Source: Bacteroides sp.
Lineage (GTDB): Bacteria; Bacillota; Clostridia; Lachnospirales; Lachnospiraceae
Direction: 5' to 3'
Length of the DNA: 64,000 bases
Assembly (NCBI GenBank): GCA_023666705.1
Contig: JAMPBO010000001.1
Location: 178,539 to 242,538 of the forward strand
Shown: piece after piece, positions 58,439 through 64,000 of the stretch
How the letters are laid out: each line of letters opens with the position of its first letter
Numbering within the stretch: position 1 is the stretch's first letter
Position numbers and translations under genes: made by a program
Notes under the pieces: model-generated
Database searches by the model: none
Told to the model about the DNA's origin: nothing
What the model saw: the letters and a program-made list of their open reading frames with translations, nothing else

Positions 58439-59107
58439 CTATGATTTCCTATCGTCCAAGGCATAGCTTGCATCAATTCTTTGGAACAGCTCATCATCTG
58501 ACACGGATTCATCCAAGATAATCGTGAACCAGTGCTTCTTGTTCATATGCCACCCCGGAAAGTAACGCTTTCCGTCAACAAGCCTCTCCAGCTTCTCCGG
58601 CTCCGCCCTAAGGTCAACCACCTCCACAACCTCCTGGGAATCAATGCCAAGCTTACACCTGGGAATGGAAAGCAGCACGCCATACCATTTTTTATTGTCC
58701 TTTCTCCTCCATATGGCATTTTCAGGTGATGTCGGCCACAAAAATTCAAGTTCATCTCCATACCGTTCCCTGACATAGTCTATCAGTGCCTTGGATTGCT
58801 TTGCCTTAAATACCTCAGGACTGTAACATTTATCCGCAATATCAAGCAAAACCTCCTCAACTTTAAGCCGCACCTCACCGACAAAAGCTCCAAGTGCATT
58901 TGTCTTGTATAGCGTATATTCCTCTCCACTCTCCACATCCGTCAGGAATGTATCCACCATACCCATTTTATTAATGGTGATATGCAGCAAAAAGCTGTCA
59001 TCCATAATGTTTGTTTCGTATGTATAATTCCCATCCGCCTCTTTAAAACCATATGCAGGAAGCTTTGTCACATTCAGTTTTTTTCTCTTAAATACCTCTT
59101 CAAACAT
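58439..59107 (-). CDS. MmcQ/YjbR family protein
   Basis: 222 residues. The C-terminal half is the MmcQ/YjbR fold (KRYFPGWHMNKKHWFTIIL); the N-terminal half is an extra alpha/beta domain found in many longer family members. Possible DNA-binding role; no partner is evident. GAGGAG precedes the ATG. Confidence 0.8.
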   Translation of the reverse strand: MFEEVFKRKKLNVTKLPAYGFKEADGNYTYETNIMDDSFLLHITINKMGMVDTFLTDVESGEEYTLYKTNALGAFVGEVRLKVEEVLLDIADKCYSPEVFKAKQSKALIDYVRERYGDELEFLWPTSPENAIWRRKDNKKWYGVLLSIPRCKLGIDSQEVVEVVDLRAEPEKLERLVDGKRYFPGWHMNKKHWFTIILDESVSDDELFQRIDASYALDDRKS

Positions 59108-59131
59108 TGGTTTTTATCTCCTCGTGCTGTC

Positions 59132-59479
59132 TTATTCATTTACAACAACACTTTTTATTCCCCCGACAGCATTTAATGCCTTAAGAATCCCCGTAACAGC
59201 AGTATCAATGTCTTCCGGCTCGACATTTCCTGTATCAAGATAAATTTCCACTTTTTCATTCTTTTTCGTTATATCAATATAACCTAAATAGTTTTCCTCA
59301 TCATTGTATGGTTCAAAAAATTCGTCAATTACAGTATTAATTTCTTTCAATTTATCATCCGGACAGTCATCTTCAAAATAAATACTGTAAAGAAAGCACT
59401 CACCATCAAATCCCGCCACCTGTACCTCAAAATACAAGTCTAACTTATCAAACCCCATCATTTCATCAAAATCATCCAT
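59132..59479 (-). CDS. Hypothetical acidic protein, 115 residues
   Basis: Strongly acidic, cytoplasmic, alpha/beta. Starts MDDFDEMMGFDKL and includes FGDxFE-like strand patterns. Not recognised. GGAGGTGTAAAGGT precedes the ATG. It may share a transcript with the MmcQ gene, which starts 25 bases after its stop. Confidence 0.6.
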   Translation of the reverse strand: MDDFDEMMGFDKLDLYFEVQVAGFDGECFLYSIYFEDDCPDDKLKEINTVIDEFFEPYNDEENYLGYIDITKKNEKVEIYLDTGNVEPEDIDTAVTGILKALNAVGGIKSVVVNE

Positions 59480-59674
59480 ACCTTTACACCTCCATCAGTA
59501 TTATGAATTGGCAAATCTTTTTCAGCAATAGCATTCATTTTTGTTTTTTCAGACCTTTGTATTGCTAAATAACGGTATTATTATACCATAAACACATCTG
59601 TCATTCTACTAAAACACCGCCCTATTTTTATTTTTCATTCACACATACATTTTTTCTCCTTGGATATACTATCT

Positions 59675-59703
59675 TTGACAATGACTGCAAAAACACCTAT
59701 GTA
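59675..59703 (+). promoter_or_regulatory. Sigma-A promoter of the CmpB-like gene
   Basis: Perfect TTGACA (59675-59680), 17-base spacer, TATGTA (59698-59703). Confidence 0.65.
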
Positions 59704-59741
59704 CTTATATACGCAATATCGGAGGACAACAACACGGGCAT

Positions 59742-60380
59742 ATGAAAAGTAAGTCAATTTTAGGACAACTTCATGCTGCGGAGAAAAAAACGGTTTTCTG
59801 CCTAATTTCCCAGATGGTATTCTTCTTTTTTCTTGCCTCAATTGGCGGCTTTCTCTGGGAGGTCCTGATTTTTTTATTTAAGGATGGAAGCTTCTGCAAC
59901 CGTGGCTTTCTTTATGGTCCATGGCTGCCAATTTATGGGACAGGTGCTGTCCTTTTCTATCTTTTGCTTGGCAACCCTCTACAGCGTATCTCACATTCCA
60001 CAGCAGACAAAAAGCAGCATCCTGTTACTATATTTTTCTCTACCATGCTGATTGGAACTCTTTTGGAATTGGGAATTGGATATTTTTTAGATGTAGTCTG
60101 GGGACTCCGATACTGGGACTACAGTGGATATTTTTTTAATTTTCGTGGTTATATTTGTCTGGCATCTGCTCTGGGCTTTGGATTTGCAGGCACAGTCTGG
60201 ATTTGTTTTCTGTCTGGTTTTATAACAAGGCTCTGGCTTAAAATCCCCCGGTCTGTGCGAAATATCATCAATATAATTTTGCTCCTGATTTTCGCAGCAG
60301 ACTGTGCGGCTGCCCTTACTGTCCCAAACGCCGGGACGGGAATTACCTTTTCCCTTTCTTTTGTGACAAAAAATACATGA
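59742..60380 (+). CDS. Putative ABC transporter type IV (CmpB-like) membrane protein
   Basis: 212 residues, five or six membrane helices. The segment GGFLWEVLIFLFKDGSFCNRGFLYGPWLPIYGTGAV matches the ABC_trans_CmpB family. The family name is historical; no ATPase is linked and the role is unknown. GGAGG lies 16 bases before the ATG, unusually far. Confidence 0.8.
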   Translation: MKSKSILGQLHAAEKKTVFCLISQMVFFFFLASIGGFLWEVLIFLFKDGSFCNRGFLYGPWLPIYGTGAVLFYLLLGNPLQRISHSTADKKQHPVTIFFSTMLIGTLLELGIGYFLDVVWGLRYWDYSGYFFNFRGYICLASALGFGFAGTVWICFLSGFITRLWLKIPRSVRNIINIILLLIFAADCAAALTVPNAGTGITFSLSFVTKNT

Positions 60381-60392
60381 TTTTTTATGTAA

Positions 60393-60454
60393 TGAAGCTT
60401 CTTTAGAGCTTTAAAAAGTGCTCACACACTGAATGAAAGCCCTAAAAAAGCTTC
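60393..60454. terminator. Long hairpin between convergent genes
   Basis: TGAAGCTTCTTTAGAGCTTT pairs with AAAGCCCTAAAAAAGCTTCA apart from two mismatches, around a 22-base loop. It lies between the CmpB-like gene and the 113-residue gene. Confidence 0.65.
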
Positions 60455-60489
60455 AACATATGTAATTAAATAAATAAACAAGCGTAGTC

Positions 60490-60831
60490 TCAGATAACCA
60501 GTACAGCAACCTTTGACTTTTTCGCATCCCTTATGATGCTGTTAAAGAATTCCGTGATTTCCTTATTGCTCATGTTTTTGGCAAAATCCGATTCATTAAT
60601 AGAATCGATTACAATCAAGTCAGAATCCTCTGAATTGACAAATTTCTTGGCAGCAATTAAAGCATCACCCGAATCACACTCTACGACAGTAAGGTAATTA
60701 TGAATGATGTCATGTGCCTTAGCCTGTGTTTTCGTGTATGCATTTCCACCGTCAAGATACATAATGTTCGCTCCGATTATTTCCCGCTGTAACGATGCAA
60801 TAACCGTAAATGCAAGTTGTCTGCTATTCAT
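60490..60831 (-). CDS. RecA-like fragment protein without Walker A, hypothetical
   Basis: 113 residues. The part DSDLIVIDSINESDFA resembles the Walker B region of RecA/RadA-type ATPases, with YLDGGNAYTK and FNSIIRDAKKSKVAVLVI around it. There is no P-loop, so ATP binding is unlikely alone. Strong site GAAGGAGGGATAAGC and promoter at 60872-60900. Confidence 0.65.
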   Translation of the reverse strand: MNSRQLAFTVIASLQREIIGANIMYLDGGNAYTKTQAKAHDIIHNYLTVVECDSGDALIAAKKFVNSEDSDLIVIDSINESDFAKNMSNKEITEFFNSIIRDAKKSKVAVLVI

Positions 60832-60871
60832 GCTTATCCCTCCTTCGTTTTGAATATTTAATTCATCCTTT

Positions 60872-60900
60872 ATAATATTCCTTGTTTTTCAAATCGTCAA
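60872..60900 (-). promoter_or_regulatory. Promoter of the 113-residue gene
   Basis: Minus strand TTGACG, 17-base spacer, TATTAT. Confidence 0.75.
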
Positions 60901-60922
60901 TATGATGTAAAAAAGTTCTTGT

Positions 60923-60953
60923 TGTGATTTTTCTCACATTACACGCATATAAT
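60923..60953 (+). promoter_or_regulatory. CRP/Rex-like palindrome and -10 of the SleC-like gene
   Basis: TGTGA-N6-TCACA (60923-60938) is followed by CATATAAT (-10 at 60948-60953). The palindrome lies where a -35 would be. It fits the CRP consensus and, with one mismatch, the Rex consensus. The -10 also resembles those of sporulation sigma factors (CATA-N3-TA). Confidence 0.45.
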
Positions 60954-60981
60954 ATAACAACGTTATTTCAGGATGATATAT

Positions 60982-62220
60982 ATGGATTCAAATAATATTG
61001 ACACAGGTATGTTAAGGATAAATGTTACAGGGGAAAACGGCATTTTGCCAATCGGAAATGCAACCATTGAAATTGCAAACACGGGAACACCGAACACTGT
61101 CCTTGAAACCTTAGAAACTGACGAAAGCGGCAATTCTGAAACAATAGACCTTGCCGCACCGCCTATTGAATATAGTATGGAGCCAACAGACAACCAGCCC
61201 TACTCCGAATACAATATCAGGATAAATGCTCCCGGATATTATGAGCAGCTCATAACAGGAGTTCAAATATTTTCCACCCAGACAGGTGTTCAGAATATCA
61301 ATCTGGTTCCCGATGTCACCCAGCAATACATATACAATCCAACCGTCATCGGTGGGCATACATTATGGGAATATTATCCACCAAAAATTGCTGAAGCGGA
61401 AATCAAACCGATAAATGAATCTGGTGAGATTGTTTTAAGAAGCGTTGTTGTTCCTGAAACAATTGTTGTCCACAACGGAACGCCAAGTGATTCAACTGCC
61501 ACAGACTATTATGTGCCATACCTTGACTATATCAAAAATGTGGCAAGCTGTGAGATATACTCAACATGGCCGGAGGCAACGATACAGGCAAATGTTCTCG
61601 CTATCATGTCATTTACGCTGAATCGGGTTTACACAGAATGGTACCGAAACAAAGGCTATAATTTTACAATCACTTCATCCACCGCTTTTGACCACAAATG
61701 GATGTACGGAAAAACCACATACGAAAGTATAGAACGAGTCGTTGACAGTCTTTACAACAACTTTATTTCAAGACCAAACATTAAACAGCCGATCCTTACC
61801 CAATATTGTGACGGTAAACGTGTTTCCTGCCCAAACTGGATGACACAATGGGGTTCAAAATCTCTTGGGGACGATGGTTTTTCGGCAATTGAAATCCTGA
61901 GATATTATTATGGTGATGATGTATATATCAACTCCGCAGAAATTATATCGGGAATCCCTGCATCTTATCCAGGCTACGACCTGACTATCGGCTCAAGCGG
62001 CGGAGCCGTATTGCAAATTCAGGAACAGTTAAACCGAATTGCCCAGGTTTATAGTGCAATACCAACGATAGCCGTTGACGGAATATACGGTCAGGGCACC
62101 GCAAATGCCGTAAAGGAATTTCAACGCGTATTCAATCTGCCCCAATCAGGTATCGTTGACTATCCTACATGGTACAAAATATCACAGATATATGTTGGTG
62201 TAACAAAAATTGGCGGATAA
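60982..62220 (+). CDS. SleC-like spore cortex-lytic enzyme with PG-binding domain
   Basis: 412 residues from the ATG at 60982 with AGGA 8 bases upstream. An N-terminal beta domain (about 10-100) is followed by a SpoIID-like domain (about 135-330; YIKNVASCEIYSTWPEATIQANVLAIMSF) and a C-terminal PG_binding_1 domain (VLQIQEQLNRI, VDGIYGQGTANAVKEF). The layout resembles SleC, which breaks down spore cortex on germination. No signal peptide is seen, as is usual for SleC-type proteins made in the mother cell. Csp protease genes are not in view. Confidence 0.78.
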   Translation: MDSNNIDTGMLRINVTGENGILPIGNATIEIANTGTPNTVLETLETDESGNSETIDLAAPPIEYSMEPTDNQPYSEYNIRINAPGYYEQLITGVQIFSTQTGVQNINLVPDVTQQYIYNPTVIGGHTLWEYYPPKIAEAEIKPINESGEIVLRSVVVPETIVVHNGTPSDSTATDYYVPYLDYIKNVASCEIYSTWPEATIQANVLAIMSFTLNRVYTEWYRNKGYNFTITSSTAFDHKWMYGKTTYESIERVVDSLYNNFISRPNIKQPILTQYCDGKRVSCPNWMTQWGSKSLGDDGFSAIEILRYYYGDDVYINSAEIISGIPASYPGYDLTIGSSGGAVLQIQEQLNRIAQVYSAIPTIAVDGIYGQGTANAVKEFQRVFNLPQSGIVDYPTWYKISQIYVGVTKIGG

Positions 62221-62226
62221 AAAATC

Positions 62227-62275
62227 GAATTTCCTATACCTTATCTCGTATTAGGTATAGGAAATTCAACTTTTT
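62227..62275 (+). terminator. Terminator of the SleC-like gene
   Basis: GAATTTCCTATACC pairs with GGTATAGGAAATTC and is followed by AACTTTTTG. Confidence 0.9.
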
Positions 62276-62384
62276 GTACAATTTATTTTCGTCATCCTGT
62301 AAAAAATGATGGATGTATCAACATATACTTCTCTTTTTTACATCCTTCAATCTGCTATATCACACATACCTGCTTAATTTTCTC

Positions 62385-63104
62385 TTACCCATTTGCTTCT
62401 ATCATTGCCTGTTCTATCCACGCCGCATTCTCCCATTGGATTGGAATATTAAATTTAATTATCTCTTTATCATTAAATTCCTTTTTATATATTGCGTCAT
62501 GTATCTTGTTCTGAAACTCCCAATATTCCTCGTAATTATTCCATGAACTCCAGCTAGCTTTATTATTCTTTGTAAATTCAAACTCAACACCTAAAAAATA
62601 TGGATTTTCTTCACATGTACACGCAGCTTTAATAATATAATTATCAATTGGAATATGTAAATATTTATCTTTACCCTCTTCAATTAATCCAAGTAACCAC
62701 ATATTCTTAAGTGCCATATTTAACCACTTTTGAGCCTGACCATATGTTAATGTTAATCCTTGCGTGATAACATCCATATCTTTAAAAATCGTTCTTATTT
62801 TATCACATGCTTTCTTATGCCATGTTTCATCATTTGCAAATGTATCTGTAATTTTTGCAATATATTTATTCACTTCGGTTTTTGCATCGTTTTTCCGCTT
62901 TTTATACTCCTCTTTTTCTTTACTATTTAGCTTGTCTAATTTACTTGATGAGTATTGATAATTAATAGTTCTAGCCAAGTCACGATAAGCTCGTTCACCA
63001 CATTTTATCTTTATTTCCTCAACTTCTAAATCTCTTGATATGTCTATTCCTAAATATGAATACACCATAAATTTAATACAATCATCATATATTTTATACG
63101 ACAT
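62385..63104 (-). CDS. Hypothetical protein, 239 residues
   Basis: Starts at the ATG at 63104 with AAAGGAG upstream. Cytoplasmic, lysine-rich and helical; contains TYGQAQKWLNMALKNMWLLG, a pattern I have seen in unannotated proteins of defence-rich regions but cannot tie to a named family. AT content is higher than in housekeeping genes here, which suggests transfer. Divergent from the nuclease gene leader. Confidence 0.65.
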   Translation of the reverse strand: MSYKIYDDCIKFMVYSYLGIDISRDLEVEEIKIKCGERAYRDLARTINYQYSSSKLDKLNSKEKEEYKKRKNDAKTEVNKYIAKITDTFANDETWHKKACDKIRTIFKDMDVITQGLTLTYGQAQKWLNMALKNMWLLGLIEEGKDKYLHIPIDNYIIKAACTCEENPYFLGVEFEFTKNNKASWSSWNNYEEYWEFQNKIHDAIYKKEFNDKEIIKFNIPIQWENAAWIEQAMIEANG

Positions 63105-63199
63105 ACACTTTCTCCTTTCGTTATATACATTTACATTGTTTTTAATATCATCATTCATATTTCTCTTGATATTTTAATCACCCAACTATTTTTGTAGTT

Positions 63200-63228
63200 A
63201 TTCTACCATGTAAGGAAATATTTTTCAA
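63200..63228 (-). promoter_or_regulatory. Promoter of the 239-residue gene
   Basis: Minus strand TTGAAA, 17-base spacer, TAGAAT. Confidence 0.75.
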
Positions 63229-63237
63229 CAAAACCAC

Positions 63238-63266
63238 TTGCAATCACAACACGCATATGGTAGTAT
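63238..63266 (+). promoter_or_regulatory. Promoter of the nuclease leader
   Basis: TTGCAA (63238-63243), 17-base spacer, TAGTAT (63261-63266). Transcription would start near 63273 and give a leader of about 365 bases. Confidence 0.65.
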
Positions 63267-63272
63267 CCAGTT

Positions 63273-63636
63273 AAAGCATTAACATAGTAATTCATTCACG
63301 GGTAAAACCAGTTCAGACATTCAAAGAAAAGGGCACATCTACTGCTTGATTCGAGTCTAATAAACAAGCTACTTCGATGCTTAATATCACATAACACTGG
63401 CAGCGAAGGAGCTGTTTTGAAAATATGTCTGTTCTAGGTATGCAAAGATATATTGCATGATACTGTCATGCAGGATATATCTTATTTGGTAATACGAACA
63501 GAATAAATTTTCCACTCTTTTCCTGCCGAGACAGGTTGTGTCAAGTTTTCATAGAAAACTTGACATGTAGCGTCAGCCCATTTGCTGAAAGCAAATTTGG
63601 AATGGGCTGATGTTCAAACAAAAGGGGGAAAAGAAA
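63273..63636 (+). ncRNA. Highly structured 5' leader RNA of the PD-(D/E)XK nuclease gene
   Basis: Three strong hairpins: 63445-63483 (16-bp stem, 5-base loop, GG bulge), enclosed by TCTGTTC (63428-63434) and GAACAGA (63496-63502); 63539-63565 (perfect 12-bp stem TGTCAAGTTTTC / GAAAACTTGACA, 3-base loop); 63573-63610 (CAGCCCATT / AATGGGCTG with inner TTTGC / GCAAA). CAGACAT (63314-63320) can pair with ATGTCTG (63425-63431), competing with the second hairpin. None is followed by a T-run. No known RNA family is recognised. Confidence 0.6.
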
Positions 63637-64000
63637 ATGAAAACACACGAAAACCATGCTGAAACATTAACTGTCAACATACACCACAAGGATACCGTAT
63701 TCAGACGGGTATTCTCGAACAAAAAAGAGCTGCTGACACTCTACAATGCAGTAAACAAAACAAGCTATGACAATCCTGATGAGCTGGAAATCACTACTCT
63801 GGAAAATGCCGTATACATGACAGTAAAAAATGACCTGTCCTGTGTCATAGACATGAGGCTTAACCTATATGAACACCAGTCAACCGTAAACCCGAATATG
63901 CCGCTTCGGAATCTGGAGTACGTGACACACATTTTCAGCCACTACTATGCGGACAATGACATCTATTCCGCAAGGCTGGTACCACTTCCCAATCCGAAGT
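63637..64000 (+). CDS. PD-(D/E)XK nuclease family transposase/Rpn-like protein (partial)
   Basis: The first 121 residues are visible; the 3' end is past the right edge. NIHHKDTVFRRVFSNKKELLTLYN is the usual start of Rpn/PD-(D/E)XK_2 family proteins, and CVIDMRLNLYEHQST supplies the nuclease Asp and the E-x-Q/K pair. AAGGGGG precedes the ATG. Such genes are often repeated in Lachnospiraceae and are annotated as recombination-promoting nucleases or transposases. Confidence 0.8.
   Translation, partial: MKTHENHAETLTVNIHHKDTVFRRVFSNKKELLTLYNAVNKTSYDNPDELEITTLENAVYMTVKNDLSCVIDMRLNLYEHQSTVNPNMPLRNLEYVTHIFSHYYADNDIYSARLVPLPNPK

Noticed and set aside
59635..59841. 68-residue minus-strand frame between the 115-residue and CmpB-like genes
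   Set aside because: It overlaps the promoter and start of the CmpB-like gene and has no ribosome-binding site or conserved feature.
1..64000. CRISPR arrays, tRNA or rRNA genes, insertion sequences with ends
   Set aside because: No regularly spaced direct repeats, cloverleaf patterns, rRNA motifs or paired transposon ends were found on reading both strands.

Overview
The window reads as a chromosomal stretch of a low-GC, Gram-positive, anaerobic Clostridia, most likely a gut or rumen Lachnospiraceae. Supporting signs are the strong AGGAGG ribosome-binding sites, sigma-A promoters, spore genes (gpr, spoIIP, a SleC-like cortex hydrolase), pyruvate phosphate dikinase, a large secreted cellulase with bacterial Ig-like repeats, a domain-permuted GH3 beta-glucosidase, chemotaxis proteins, and the order ylxM-ffh-rpsP-khpA-rimM-trmD. 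Species cannot be fixed from the sequence alone. Almost all genes lie on the minus strand.

Layout by position. 1-1.6 kb: a TPP riboswitch with a downstream terminator controls a thiamine or thiamine-precursor ABC uptake operon. 1.7-7.5 kb: two adjacent secreted proteins, a papain-type protease and a GH5 cellulase. 7.5-12.5 kb: a DUF512 radical SAM protein and an XRE-controlled yxlEFG-like ABC exporter operon, then small genes. 12.5-13.5 kb: a divergent pair of HTH regulators and a helical protein. 13.6-22.8 kb: two MATE exporters, a cytoplasmic PAS hybrid kinase, the GH3 enzyme and pfkA. 22.8-28 kb: a vanG-type cluster (vanR-vanS-vanG-vanT) with three tandem VanR-like boxes but no vanXY. 28-33 kb: small and accessory genes, including a frameshifted PIN toxin with an intact antitoxin, a CopZ-like protein, and a NYN/OST-HTH protein behind a structured RNA candidate. 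33-46.6 kb: ppdK, a soluble PocR chemoreceptor, hemW, lepA, spoIIP, gpr, and a propeller hybrid kinase whose phospho-accepting His is Asn. 46.6-53.3 kb: M18 aminopeptidase, argD, cheV, a lipoprotein and an OmpR-type two-component system. 53.3-58.3 kb: two envelope proteins and the SRP/ribosome-maturation operon. 58.4-64 kb: accessory genes, the SleC-like enzyme, and a PD-(D/E)XK nuclease gene cut by the window edge with a long, strongly folded 5' leader.

How the parts work together. The GH5 cellulase, the GH3 enzyme, pfkA and ppdK fit a plant-glucan to glycolysis route. The two hybrid kinases, CheV and the PocR receptor suggest nutrient sensing and motility. The van genes would make peptidoglycan precursors ending in D-Ala-D-Ser on demand, but with no local peptidase to remove D-Ala-D-Ala. 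The most unusual signals are the VanR box array on a vanXY-less cluster, the folded leader of the edge nuclease gene, the switch-like RNA ahead of the NYN gene, and the kinase lacking its catalytic His.
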